A DNA stretch of 64,000 nucleotides from the NCBI GenBank assembly GCA_022709905.1, contig JAKLHY010000002.1, positions 264,032-328,031 on the forward strand, written 5' to 3'. The notes beneath the pieces are model-generated. The model was not told where the DNA came from. It did not search any database and saw only the letters and a program-made list of their open reading frames with translations. The position numbers were made by a program, and so were the translations under genes. The DNA is from Verrucomicrobiota bacterium (GTDB taxonomy: Bacteria > Verrucomicrobiota > Verrucomicrobiia > Limisphaerales > UBA1319). Below are positions 1 to 8,441 of this stretch, one piece after another (the first letter of the stretch is position 1; each line of letters opens with the position of its first letter).

Positions 1-90
1 GTAATGAAGGTGGTCGCGGTGCGTCTGAAAGTACTCCACGGGAGTGTACAAATCCTCCTGGGTTTCTGTCCGCAGGCCACTTCCAGGCAT
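1..90 (-). CDS. 5' end of an unidentified gene running off the left edge
   Basis: On the minus strand an ATG at 90 opens a frame that stays open for 30 codons to the window edge, beginning MPGSGLRTETQEDLYTPVEY. A TAG stop lies in frame just upstream, which fixes the start near here. Codon choice looks like real coding sequence, but no good ribosome binding site is visible. It would be divergent from the glycosyltransferase gene that starts at 247. The fragment is too short to recognise a family. Confidence 0.3.
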   Translation of the reverse strand, partial: MPGSGLRTETQEDLYTPVEYFQTHRDHLHY

Positions 91-205
91 CAGGAGGGCC
101 TATTGAAACAAAAGAACAGACGGACAGGCCTATCTTATGATCATTACACAAGAGTGACTTAGTCCTGTCCTTTTTCCAGCTCAAAGGCACTCGATATGTC
201 ACATA

Positions 206-222
206 TGCAGATTTAATCTGCA
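206..222. promoter_or_regulatory. 17-bp palindrome upstream of the first glycosyltransferase
   Basis: TGCAGATT and AATCTGCA form perfect 8-bp arms around a single T, ending 24 bases before the ATG at 247. A perfect short dyad this close to a start is typical of an operator or a small 5' hairpin. No regulator is identified, so its role is inference. Confidence 0.3.
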
Positions 223-246
223 ATTACTTACGTATTGGACCATATT

Positions 247-1086
247 ATGAAAATAAGCATAGCAGTTCCATCCAATAACTATGCAAGGTTTTTACGCAAA
301 TGTCTAGATAGCATTGCGATGCAGGACTATCAGGATTTTGAAGTGTTGATAGGCGATGCCGGTTCGACAGACGGCTCCTTGGAGATTATCAATGAATATG
401 TTAAAAACGACCGGCGTTTTGCGCTGGTCAGCCGGACTGATCTGGGGCAGTCAGATGCCATTGACAAGGCTTTCAAAAGAGCGACAGGACGCGTTTATTG
501 CTTTCTAAATTCCGACGATTATTTCTTAAGAGCAGACACGTTTACTCAGGTTGTTAACGCGTTCAAATGTTATCCAGATATTGCCGTTTTCAACTTCCAG
601 AGTGTGTATGTCGATGAGGCTGGAAAAGTTCTGAAGCAAGTTAAGTCCAGATATCATCCTTTTGACAATCTCTCTTGGATTAAGTATCGCGGGCAGGTTG
701 TGCAACCGTCTGCATTTTGGCTAAGAGAGGTGTACGAGAGGTGCCCATTTCACACCAATTGGCATTATTGTTTCGATTCGGCCTTCTTTTATGAAGCCTA
801 TCAAATGTTCTCATTCATCGAGGTGCCAATAACAGTCGCGGCTTACCGTTTGCATAATTCAAACAAGTCAGTTGGCGTATCATGGAAACGAATCGCCGAA
901 TTGGCTGAATTTGAACAGCATAAGTTTGGGTCCGGATCCAATCGAGCCAGATACCTACGACTTGTGGCCAACTGTGTCCGGTGGATCGGCCATTTGGCGT
1001 ATGCCGGTACAAGCCTGCAACGTGTCCTATATGTCATGGTGAATGGTCTGAGCCTATTGAGTGGACACCGCATACCCAATGTATAG
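247..1086 (+). CDS. Family 2 glycosyltransferase
   Basis: A GT-A fold glycosyltransferase of about 279 residues, expected to transfer a sugar from a nucleotide donor during exopolysaccharide assembly at the inner face of the membrane. It opens with the family 2 pattern MKISIAVPSNN, then DCLDSIAMQDY-like and GSTDGSLEII segments, and the metal-binding DD of LNSDDYF near residue 93. The start at 247 is preferred over an ATG at 235 because MKISIAVPS is the natural beginning of the fold. No transmembrane segment is obvious. The gene is visibly richer in A and T than the following genes, which fits the usual lateral exchange of surface-glycan genes. Confidence 0.85.
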   Translation: MKISIAVPSNNYARFLRKCLDSIAMQDYQDFEVLIGDAGSTDGSLEIINEYVKNDRRFALVSRTDLGQSDAIDKAFKRATGRVYCFLNSDDYFLRADTFTQVVNAFKCYPDIAVFNFQSVYVDEAGKVLKQVKSRYHPFDNLSWIKYRGQVVQPSAFWLREVYERCPFHTNWHYCFDSAFFYEAYQMFSFIEVPITVAAYRLHNSNKSVGVSWKRIAELAEFEQHKFGSGSNRARYLRLVANCVRWIGHLAYAGTSLQRVLYVMVNGLSLLSGHRIPNV

Positions 1087-1174
1087 ACGTATCGATTACC
1101 GGTTTGCTTTCCTGCCTCTTCAGACATTATCCGGGGAATAAACATTAAGCAAAACGACGCCCATTCCAACAAAA

Positions 1175-1273
1175 GCCCCTGCTGGCGGGCGAGCGGCGGC
1201 GCGGGATGGTCTGAGCTCCAGCTCGCCGCGCCGCCGGTCGCTACGCGTAACGAACTCGCCCGCTGGCAGGGGC
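1175..1273. repeat. Long GC-rich imperfect inverted repeat
   Basis: Arms at 1175-1193 and 1255-1273 are complementary except for two central positions. Inside them a second pair, CGGCGGCGCG at 1194-1203 and CGCGCCGCCG at 1227-1236, is a perfect complement. The whole can fold as one long hairpin. It lies in the 272-base gap between two glycosyltransferase genes and is far more GC-rich than its surroundings. It could be a small non-autonomous mobile element or a transcription-termination hairpin. Confidence 0.5.
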
Positions 1274-1358
1274 GATTCCCAAGTGAATCCACAATTTTGC
1301 TCGAAAATCCCCAATAAAAAATCACAGGGAAATCCCGGAAGAACCGCTTTCCTTTGCT

Positions 1359-2609
1359 TTGAAAATTGTCATAATTAACGCTGTTTACCCTCCCGAGCCG
1401 GTCGTATCGGCGCAAATGGGTCGCGATCTGGCGATCCGGCTGGCGCAATCCGGGGCTAGAGTTACTGTCCTATGCCCACCACCATCGCGGCCTATTGGAG
1501 CTCGGTACGCAGAGTATGCCAGCCATGGCCGAATACGAGTCGAATACGAGAATGAGGTGGAAGTGTTGCGGCTGCCATCGTTCACCTATCCCCAATCAGG
1601 GATCCTTGGAAGGATGTGGGAGAGTTTTAGCTTTGGTTGGCACGTTTACCGTTACCTCAAGACGTGTCCCGAAAGGTGCGATGTTTTATATGCCAATAGC
1701 TGGCCTATATGCAGTCAGGCCTTCATTGCCAAACTCAGCATGAAGTACAGAGTGCCGCTCATACTGCATGTTCAAGATATTTATCCTGAGTCACTCCAGG
1801 GAAAGCTGCCCCAGATATTGCACGGCATCATTTTGATGCCGCTGGAAACGCTTGACCGTTGGACTGTCCGGCAGGCATCGCGGGTTATTGTGATCTCGGA
1901 GAGTATGCGCTTAAAACTTCAAAACACCCGTAACATTGGGGTAGAAAAATACGTTCTTATTCGAAATTGGCAGGATGAAAAGCGGTTTGAGCTCACACCC
2001 GATCGTCGAGAGGCCTGTATGCGGTACGGAATTCCGAAAAATGCGTTCACGTTCCTCTATTTTGGTAACATTGGCCCCGTTGCCGGGGTTGAATACTTGA
2101 TCGAAGCATTCCGTACGGCCAGAATAGGAAATGCACAGCTTGTAATTGCCGGTGATGGTTCAGCAAGGGAAGCCTGTCGGGAACGTGTGAGGAAAACCGG
2201 GACTGTTCGAGTGCACTTCATATCGGATCCTGAAGTGGACAACGTGCCGCTCATTCAATGTCTAGGACACGTGTGTTTGTTGCCGTTATGTAAGCGCGCG
2301 GGAGTGAGTTCCATTCCTTCGAAATTGATTACCTATATGCTTTCGGCAAAACCCATCCTTGCGGCGGTTGACCCGGATTGCGATACTGCCGGTTGTATCC
2401 GTGAGGCAAGATGTGGATGGATCGGGGACGCTGAGAATGTCGAATGGCTAAGTGCAAAAATGGCCGAGATTGCATCACTACCGATAACCCTACTAGATGA
2501 AATAGGACAGAGGGGCAGGTCTTATGGTTTAAAGTACTTCTCTAAAGCCGAAGGGGTCAAGCAGTTGGCCAACGTAATCCTGGAGGCAAGCACGTCTGAA
2601 AGGAATTGA
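1359..2609 (+). CDS. Family 4 glycosyltransferase (WbuB-like)
   Basis: A GT-B fold retaining glycosyltransferase of 416 residues, likely extending a lipid-linked glycan. It starts with a TTG codon giving MKIVIINAVYPPEPV, the usual N-terminal strand of WbuB-like enzymes, followed by a donor half containing FLYFGNIGPVAGVEYLIEAF and GDGSAREACRERV. The C-terminal half keeps the expected SIPSKLITYMLSAKPILA segment that positions the nucleotide sugar. The 3' end overlaps by a few bases the upstream leader of the carrier protein gene, so the two are probably co-transcribed. The exact sugar cannot be told from sequence. Confidence 0.85.
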   Translation: MKIVIINAVYPPEPVVSAQMGRDLAIRLAQSGARVTVLCPPPSRPIGARYAEYASHGRIRVEYENEVEVLRLPSFTYPQSGILGRMWESFSFGWHVYRYLKTCPERCDVLYANSWPICSQAFIAKLSMKYRVPLILHVQDIYPESLQGKLPQILHGIILMPLETLDRWTVRQASRVIVISESMRLKLQNTRNIGVEKYVLIRNWQDEKRFELTPDRREACMRYGIPKNAFTFLYFGNIGPVAGVEYLIEAFRTARIGNAQLVIAGDGSAREACRERVRKTGTVRVHFISDPEVDNVPLIQCLGHVCLLPLCKRAGVSSIPSKLITYMLSAKPILAAVDPDCDTAGCIREARCGWIGDAENVEWLSAKMAEIASLPITLLDEIGQRGRSYGLKYFSKAEGVKQLANVILEASTSERN

Positions 2610-2638
2610 ATGCAGCCGGAAAATCAAGGAGGCAGGAA

Positions 2639-2956
2639 ATGAACCAAACGACGAAAACCAATTTGAGGCAACAGATCGTCCCAATAATTCTTGGTTGTTT
2701 AGCGATACTCGGCGAAGAGATCAGCCGAGAGGAGTTGAAGTCGGCCGATGAAAACACGAGGCTGTTTGGCGAAAAGTCCGGCATTGACAGCATCGGATTG
2801 GTCACGCTTCTGATTGAAGTCGAGGCCCGGATAAGTCAGAAACTGGGGAAGAACATCGTCATCGCCGACGAGCGGGCCATGAGTCTGACGCACTCTCCTT
2901 TCCGGCGGGTCGGGACGCTGGCCGATTACATAATCGGGCTCATCGAGAAGCCATGA
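2639..2956 (+). CDS. Acyl carrier protein-like protein of the glycan cluster
   Basis: A 105-residue carrier-protein fold. The phosphopantetheine attachment serine is in the motif GIDSIGLVTLLIEVE, equivalent to the DSL motif of ACPs. The start at 2639 is chosen because a perfect AAGGAGG lies at 2626-2632, six bases upstream; an earlier TTG in the same frame lacks this. It is followed with a 4-base overlap by an SDR gene and then by an AMP-forming ligase, so it probably carries an acyl or aminoacyl group that is loaded by the ligase, reduced by the SDR, and transferred onto a sugar. It is distinct from the housekeeping acpP at 30654. Confidence 0.8.
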   Translation: MNQTTKTNLRQQIVPIILGCLAILGEEISREELKSADENTRLFGEKSGIDSIGLVTLLIEVEARISQKLGKNIVIADERAMSLTHSPFRRVGTLADYIIGLIEKP

Positions 2957-3648
2957 GCAAAGTGGGCATTGTCACAGGCACAAGTCGTGGCCTGGGCTGG
3001 GCTCTAAGCGAACATCTACTGGAAAAAGGATGGATTGTTGCAGGCTGCAGCCGACTGGCGAAAGGTCCGATCCACAAGCGTTATCGGCATTTTCAACTGG
3101 ATATCGCTGATGAACCAAAAGTCATCGCCATGATTCGCCAGGTGGCAACAATCCAAGGCCGAATCGATGCGTTAGTCAACAACGCCGGCATCGCCTCGAT
3201 GAACTCTCTTCTGCTGACGCCCACGGCCGTCGCTGAAAACCTGATGCGCGTGAATTATCTGGGGGCGTTTGTCTTTCTGCGAGAATGCGCCAAGATTATG
3301 GTCCGACAGCGCATGGGGCGTATTGTCAATCTATCCACGGTTGCAGTCCCCCTCTCTCTGCAGGGCGAGGCGGCTTATGTGGCGAGCAAAGCCGCCCTGG
3401 AAGCGCTCACGCGGGTGGCCTCAGTGGAACTCAAGCCCTATGGAATCACGGTCAACGCCATCGGGCCCGGACCTGTGGACACGGCGCTGACGCGGACAGT
3501 ACCGCGGAATAAGATCGACGCCTTGAATCGGCGCATTGGCAGAACCGAAATGGGTTCCACAACCGAAGTGGTCGAATCCATCATGCGCTTTCTCAATGAT
3601 CAATCGGGAGGGCATACGGGCCAGGTGGTTTATCTCGGCGCCGTCTGA
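2953..3648 (+). CDS. SDR-family oxidoreductase, FabG-like
   Basis: A classical short-chain dehydrogenase of 231 residues. The N-terminal cofactor loop TGTSRGLGWAL, the NNAG motif (VNNAGIAS), the catalytic serine in NLSTVAVPL and the YVASK active site are all present. The ATGA overlap with the carrier-protein gene and the following ligase make a tight trio. The natural reading is reduction of a 3-keto group on a carrier-bound acyl chain used for sugar decoration, but a role on a nucleotide sugar cannot be excluded. Confidence 0.8.
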   Translation: MSKVGIVTGTSRGLGWALSEHLLEKGWIVAGCSRLAKGPIHKRYRHFQLDIADEPKVIAMIRQVATIQGRIDALVNNAGIASMNSLLLTPTAVAENLMRVNYLGAFVFLRECAKIMVRQRMGRIVNLSTVAVPLSLQGEAAYVASKAALEALTRVASVELKPYGITVNAIGPGPVDTALTRTVPRNKIDALNRRIGRTEMGSTTEVVESIMRFLNDQSGGHTGQVVYLGAV

Positions 3649-3649
3649 A

Positions 3650-5017
3650 ATGCACTGGCTGATCCAACGCATCAGGGACTTTGGGGATCGAATAGCGCTC
3701 GCCGGTCATGAGGGCGAAGTGTCGTACTGGCATTTGGGCGAGCGCATATTGCATTGTGTGGAACAAGCCCGCCAGTGTGAGGTAAAGCCCGGGAGTGTGG
3801 TGGCGATTGTGGGAGACTACTCTCCTGTGTCCGTTGCTTGGTTTCTGGCGTTGGCTGAACTGAAGTGCATCGTGGTGCCGCTCGCAGGTTCTGCCGCGGA
3901 GCATCCTCAAAAACTGCGCCTTGCGGGTGTCAATTATGTTGTGCAGGCTCAGACCCCGATCCTTCAGAAGCTGGAGGCGACGGGAGATCGCCCATGCCTA
4001 TTGGACCAACTCTCCGTTAAGGGCGGGGCGGGATTGATTCTCTTCAGTAGCGGTTCGAGCGGTGAGCCGAAGGGAATGTTGCATGACTTGGATGCGCTGC
4101 TGGATACCTATCAAGAGCAGCGCCCCAAAAACCTGGTCCTGATGGTCCTTCTCCTGTTTGACCATATCGGTGGCATCAATACGCTTTTTCATTCCCTGGC
4201 CACCGGCGCAAAACTGGTCGTGCCGGGAAACCGCAGTCCGGACGAGGTCGCGGCGCTTATTGAACGCCACCGCGTCGCCGTGCTGCCTGCTTCCCCGACG
4301 TTTCTCAATCTCCTGCTGGTGTCGGCAAATCACCGGCAACATGATCTATCGTCTTTACGGATCATTACCTATGGCACCGAGCCCATGGCGGCAACCCTGC
4401 TCCAGCGGTTGCGCAACGCCTTCCCCAAGGCGCGGTTGATCCAAACGTTCGGGACGAGCGAGACGGGCATTTTTCGAACTTCGAGCCCATCCTCAGACAG
4501 CCTGTGGATGCGCATGGACGATCCGAATCGCGAGTGGAAGATCGTCGATGGCGAGCTTTGGTTGCGCAGCAGAACGCAGATCCTTGGCTATCTCAATTAT
4601 CCCATGGACCGATTTACCTCGGACGGATGGTTCAGGACGGGCGATCAAGCGGAGCAAAGACCAGATGGCAGTTTGCGCATCCTGGGCAGGCGGGGCGAAC
4701 TCATTAATGTGGGCGGTGAAAAAGTATGGCCGGCAGAGGTGGAATCGGTCGTTCTCACCATCGCTGGGGTGGTGGACTGTCGAGTCAGCGGAGAGGCGAA
4801 TCCCATTACGGGCCAAAGTGTCGTCGCTGAAGTCGTTGCCATGCCTGGCGTGGATTTGGAGTCGCTCAAAATGGAGATTCGACGCACGTGCCGCGCGCGT
4901 TTATCGGCCTATAAGACCCCCACTCGTGTGACCTTCCTCGAGTCGCTGGGCAACGAGCGCCTGAAAAAGACCCGGAAACCAGGAAGTCTCAGCGGCCCAG
5001 GAGCGGCACGGTCGTGA
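3650..5017 (+). CDS. AMP-forming acyl/aminoacyl ligase (ANL superfamily)
   Basis: A 455-residue adenylation enzyme that should activate a carboxylic acid as an acyl-AMP and load it on the neighbouring carrier protein. Visible motifs are the phosphate loop LFSSGSSGEPKG, the A5-like TFGTSETG, the A7/A8 stretch DGWFRTGDQAEQR and GRRGELINVGGEKVWP, and a C-terminal region with the likely catalytic lysine in RLKKTRK. The start at 3650, immediately after the SDR stop codon, is preferred because the longer frame would begin inside the SDR gene. Substrate is unknown; the enzyme is shorter than typical acyl-CoA ligases. Confidence 0.8.
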   Translation: MHWLIQRIRDFGDRIALAGHEGEVSYWHLGERILHCVEQARQCEVKPGSVVAIVGDYSPVSVAWFLALAELKCIVVPLAGSAAEHPQKLRLAGVNYVVQAQTPILQKLEATGDRPCLLDQLSVKGGAGLILFSSGSSGEPKGMLHDLDALLDTYQEQRPKNLVLMVLLLFDHIGGINTLFHSLATGAKLVVPGNRSPDEVAALIERHRVAVLPASPTFLNLLLVSANHRQHDLSSLRIITYGTEPMAATLLQRLRNAFPKARLIQTFGTSETGIFRTSSPSSDSLWMRMDDPNREWKIVDGELWLRSRTQILGYLNYPMDRFTSDGWFRTGDQAEQRPDGSLRILGRRGELINVGGEKVWPAEVESVVLTIAGVVDCRVSGEANPITGQSVVAEVVAMPGVDLESLKMEIRRTCRARLSAYKTPTRVTFLESLGNERLKKTRKPGSLSGPGAARS

Positions 5018-5076
5018 GAGCTCATGGGTTCGGGCTCTTGGCTCAGAACTCCTGAACCCAAGGAAAAAGCCTGACC

Positions 5077-5150
5077 TCACACAGAGGCACCAAGATCACA
5101 GAGAATAGGTTTTTCCGAAAAATCTCCGTGAACTCCGTGTCGCCGTGTGA
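5077..5150. repeat. CACAGAG-type hairpin
   Basis: An imperfect 28-bp inverted repeat: arm 5077-5104 contains CACACAGAGG and TCACAGAGA, and arm 5123-5150 contains the complement with about eight changes. The loop is 18 bases. The sequence resembles the CACAGAGG repeats that frame the GxxExxY gene at 17254, so it may be a gene-less relative of that element. Confidence 0.5.
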
Positions 5151-5226
5151 AAAATCGGTGTCAGGAAAACTCCTAGGTGATTTCACTAAAAGGTGTGAAA
5201 TCAGGAGCCCTGTGGCTGGATGGAGC

Positions 5227-5363
5227 GCGGAATTCATTCCGCTTTGAGGCGGTGAATTCATTCTGCAGAGACGGTTTGCGATGACCAGCGCTGCGGGATA
5301 AATCCCGCGGTCCGGTCTGGGGAAGTCAGTCCGCATGAGCGTGTTGAGCGGACTGAAGTCCGC
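5227..5363. repeat. Cluster of three short REP-like palindromes
   Basis: Three 16-bp palindromes with 7-bp arms and 2-base loops: GCGGAATTCATTCCGC (5227), GCGGGATAAATCCCGC (5293) and GCGGACTGAAGTCCGC (5348). All share the GCGG...CCGC frame with a variable core. The last is followed by GATCCG, as are related copies near 10529 and 24395. They resemble the bacterial REP elements mobilised by Y1 transposases; none of those is in this window. Confidence 0.6.
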
Positions 5364-5453
5364 GATCCGCGTCTGTCTTGATCCATCCCTGAGTTCGCCC
5401 AGCGGTTGCGAGCTCTGGTTCTCCTCAGAATCTCGACGTTATCCTTGAACATA

Positions 5454-6140
5454 ATGAGCCTCATCACCGGTGCGTCCAAGTCTTCTGCTGTCAGTATACG
5501 CGTTGCCGCAATGGCGGATGTCGACGCCCTGGTGGCCCTTCATTATAGGGTTTTTAATGCCGCGACCCATCATGCACTGGAATTGGGGACGGATTTTATG
5601 CGCGCGGTTTATCGATGGTTCTGCAGCACGGACCGGGGTTTTGTTGTAGTGGCTGAACAAAACAACCAAATTGTCGGTTTATGCGCCGTGAATGGAGGCT
5701 CCTATTTCATGGTGTTCCGCGAGAACATTGGATTTCTGATCCGGGCGTTACTACGGCGGCCGGCCCTGATCTTCCGGACCCTCAATTTCGAGCGGTTGCA
5801 TGCTCTTTGGAAAAGCCGCCGGTTTGGCAGTAGCCGGCCCAATCCCCGATCTGGAACCGGCCAGATTGCGTTTCTTGCGGTTGCTCCCGAAGCCAGAACC
5901 ACGGGTGCCGGCATCATCCTTTTGCAGCATGCGGCTTTGGAATGCAGAAAAAAGGGATGGCAGGAAATGGTGACTGCGGTTCACCGGACCAATACCGCCA
6001 TCATCCGCCTGTATAAAATACTGGGTTTCGAGGACTATCCAGCCTTGAACACCACGAACCTGGCGGGTTTGAGGCTGAAGAAGCTCACCCACGAAGCCGC
6101 ATTTCCAACCGGGGGGGCAGGCATCCGCCCTGCCGGTTGA
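5454..6140 (+). CDS. GNAT-family N-acetyltransferase (first of a paralogous pair)
   Basis: A 228-residue GNAT-fold protein expected to transfer an acetyl or acyl group from CoA to an amine, probably an amino sugar of the glycan. The acetyl-CoA region is recognisable as LAVAPEARTTGAGIILLQHA, with A-R-T-T-G-A-G in place of the usual Q/R-x-x-G-x-G. The C-terminal part has NTAIIRLYKILGFEDY, the common last helix and strand. The start at 5454 is chosen because upstream codons fall in repeat sequence. It resembles the next gene in domain layout, including a long hydrophobic insertion before the CoA site. Confidence 0.7.
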   Translation: MSLITGASKSSAVSIRVAAMADVDALVALHYRVFNAATHHALELGTDFMRAVYRWFCSTDRGFVVVAEQNNQIVGLCAVNGGSYFMVFRENIGFLIRALLRRPALIFRTLNFERLHALWKSRRFGSSRPNPRSGTGQIAFLAVAPEARTTGAGIILLQHAALECRKKGWQEMVTAVHRTNTAIIRLYKILGFEDYPALNTTNLAGLRLKKLTHEAAFPTGGAGIRPAG

Positions 6141-6226
6141 AGGATCTGCCGGCTCCGTCTGAAAAACGGACTTGATCCCGGGGAATTGATGACTTCAGGG
6201 ACTCCTGGGAGCCGGTACCTTAGACA

Positions 6227-6850
6227 ATGGGTCGCGACGCTGTGAAAGAGAAAATCAACGTTGTTGCCCTGACAGCGGCTCATTTGGACGACATTGTGGT
6301 TGTGCATCTGAGGGCGTTCCCCGGTTTCTTTTTGTCCAGTCTGGGGCCGCGTTTCCTTCGGGAGTTTTATGCTGCGTTTCTTGTGGATGGGGGGGCGGTG
6401 GCGCTTGTCGCTGAGAATGAACACGGCCTGGTCTGTGGGGCGGTCGTGGGCTCCATAAGCCCGGAGGGTTTTTTTAGGCGATTGCTGATGCGAAGATGGT
6501 GGGCGTTTCTGTATGCCAGCATGGATGCAGTCCTGAGGAATCCAGCCGTATCGGCGCGATTAATCCGTGCGGTTTGGTATCGAGGCGACGCTCCCGGAGA
6601 CCAAGATCGGGCTCTGCTGAGCTCGATTGCGGTTGATCCGGCGAAACAGGGCACTGGAATCGGCAAGCAATTGATAAAAGGATGGCTGGCAGAAGTGCGC
6701 AAACGCGGTTGCCCGGGATCTTATCTGACGACCGATGCCACCCACAACGACGCTACCAACGCCTTTTATTGCATTAACGGCTGGAAGTTGGAGTCTTGCT
6801 ATGAAACACGCGAAGGCCGTAAAATGAACCGTTATGTTTTCGACTGGTGA
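6227..6850 (+). CDS. GNAT-family N-acetyltransferase (second of the pair)
   Basis: A 207-residue GNAT protein with a clear acetyl-CoA motif, IAVDPAKQGTGIGKQLI (Q-G-T-G-I-G), and the C-terminal NDATNAFYCINGWKLES segment. It lines up with the preceding acetyltransferase in length and order of blocks, suggesting an old tandem duplication. Its stop overlaps the GTG start of the following sugar transferase gene, so these two are translated from one message. Position in the cluster argues for acylation of an amino-sugar donor such as one made by the aminotransferase at 10806. Confidence 0.75.
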   Translation: MGRDAVKEKINVVALTAAHLDDIVVVHLRAFPGFFLSSLGPRFLREFYAAFLVDGGAVALVAENEHGLVCGAVVGSISPEGFFRRLLMRRWWAFLYASMDAVLRNPAVSARLIRAVWYRGDAPGDQDRALLSSIAVDPAKQGTGIGKQLIKGWLAEVRKRGCPGSYLTTDATHNDATNAFYCINGWKLESCYETREGRKMNRYVFDW

Positions 6851-8397
6851 ATAAGTTCGTCGTGAAAACCCAAAATCGAAATGCGGTGAAGTTCTGGAAT
6901 GACATACCCAAACGACTGATTGATATTGTCCTGTCCTTGCTGGGCGTGGTTCTGCTGGCTCCGGCCTTCGCTATTATCGCGGTCCTGATTCGAAGGGACA
7001 GTCCGGGCCCGGTGTTTTTCCGGGGAAAGAGGGCGGGATACAAGGGCAAACCCTTTTGGATCCTGAAGTTCAGGACCATGTATGAAACCCCGGACAGTTA
7101 CAACGGCTCGAAGATCACCGCTTCGGAAGACTCGCGTGTGACCCAACTCGGGCGGTGGCTTCGCAAGACAAAACTTAATGAACTGCCCCAGTTGTGGAAT
7201 GTCCTGAAGGGCGACATGAGCCTGGTCGGGCCACGCCCCGAAGACTATGACATCGCCCGGACTTGGTCGAAGGACGTTTTTGAGGAGGTGCTTTCGGTCC
7301 GCCCTGGGATAACGGGGCCCGCTTCGGTCACCTACCGAAACGAGGAGGCGATGATCGAACAGGACGGGATGATGGATACGTATATCAACAAGATCCTCCC
7401 GACCAAATTGCGCATGGACCAACTCTATGTCCGGCATCGTTCGATCCTCCTGGACTTGGATGTTCTCCTGTGGACCTTCCTGATCCTGCTGCCCAAGCTG
7501 GGTGACTTTTCTCCTTCGGAAAAATCCTTGTTTATCGGGCCAACGACCTGGTTTGTCCGCCGTTACGCCAATTGGTTCCTTCTCGATGCGCTCGCGTCAT
7601 TTTTCAGCATCGGCGTTGTCGGATTGTTCTGGCGATCTTACGGGCCTTTGGACGTCGGCGTATCCACTTCCCTGTTGTTCGCCTTGGCGTTCACGTTCTT
7701 GTTTAGCATCGTCGGATTATTGATGGGCACCCACCGGATCGTTTGGGACAAGGCGGCCAATTCCGACATCTTTCAGATCATTCTGGCAAGCGTATTGGCA
7801 ACGGTAGTGGCGGCGGTGGTTAATCGTCACATCCCCAACTATTATACACCGAATAAATTCCTGTTCCCCGAAGGCCTCATCATCATCTCCGCCCTGCTCA
7901 CAACGATCATGATGATTCTGGCGCGATATCGAAAAGGGATCCTCAACACCTTGATCAATCAGTTTCCAGGATTCAGGTTTTGGACGATCACCGCCCAGGA
8001 GCGAGTTCTGCTGATTGGCAGCGGGGAATCGGCCCAGCTCGCCGCCTGGTGGCTCCGCGGCGGCCGCCGGGGGGATGCCTTCAGGATTATCGGATGTCTT
8101 GATGATGATTTGTTCAAGCAGGGATTGAGAATCAACGGTATAGAAGTGCTCGGGAAATGCCATCAGGTGGAGCGCCTTGTCCGGAAGCACGATGTCGGCA
8201 TCCTGGTTTTCGCCATCCATAATATCAAAGAAAACCGCGCGCGCGAAATTCTGGATCTATGCAAGCGAACCGATGCCAAACTGCTGATATTCCCGAACGT
8301 CCTCGAAAGGCTCGAGATGGTGATGAACCATGCCTCGTCGAATGGCACCAGGGATATCCAATCGGCTAAATCCGTGCATTCGGCGGGTGCGTTTTAG
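6847..8397 (+). CDS. Sugar-phosphate transferase fused to membrane and Rossmann domains in unusual order
   Basis: A 516-residue inner-membrane protein that probably starts glycan assembly by moving a sugar phosphate onto undecaprenyl phosphate. Residues about 15-205 are a bacterial sugar transferase domain: hydrophobic hairpin, PVFFRGKRAGYKGKPFWILK, FRTM, LRKTKLNELPQLWNVLKGD and SLVGPRPE. Four membrane segments follow at about 236-256, 262-283, 298-318 and 336-358. Then comes a Rossmann-like nucleotide-binding domain starting RVLLIGSGESAQ. In WbaP-like enzymes the membrane and Rossmann parts precede the transferase; here the order is reversed, and the second half resembles the N-terminus of FlaA1/CapD proteins without their dehydratase. 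It starts with GTG, overlapping the previous stop. Confidence 0.8.
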   Translation: MNKFVVKTQNRNAVKFWNDIPKRLIDIVLSLLGVVLLAPAFAIIAVLIRRDSPGPVFFRGKRAGYKGKPFWILKFRTMYETPDSYNGSKITASEDSRVTQLGRWLRKTKLNELPQLWNVLKGDMSLVGPRPEDYDIARTWSKDVFEEVLSVRPGITGPASVTYRNEEAMIEQDGMMDTYINKILPTKLRMDQLYVRHRSILLDLDVLLWTFLILLPKLGDFSPSEKSLFIGPTTWFVRRYANWFLLDALASFFSIGVVGLFWRSYGPLDVGVSTSLLFALAFTFLFSIVGLLMGTHRIVWDKAANSDIFQIILASVLATVVAAVVNRHIPNYYTPNKFLFPEGLIIISALLTTIMMILARYRKGILNTLINQFPGFRFWTITAQERVLLIGSGESAQLAAWWLRGGRRGDAFRIIGCLDDDLFKQGLRINGIEVLGKCHQVERLVRKHDVGILVFAIHNIKENRAREILDLCKRTDAKLLIFPNVLERLEMVMNHASSNGTRDIQSAKSVHSAGAF

Positions 8398-8441
8398 TGT
8401 TTCGTTGTTTCCGTTTCACCTTTCCCGGACAATTTTAGCCT

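Larger units (their letters stand above)
5018..5453. other. 436-base intergenic region built of palindromic repeats
   Basis: No coding sequence is supported here. The left part (5077-5150) is a CACAGAG-type hairpin. The right part holds three short palindromes of one family at 5227-5242, 5293-5308 and 5348-5363, plus a decayed copy at about 5250-5267. The glycan operon is interrupted here, so the downstream acetyltransferase genes may have their own promoter, though none is clear. Confidence 0.6.
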
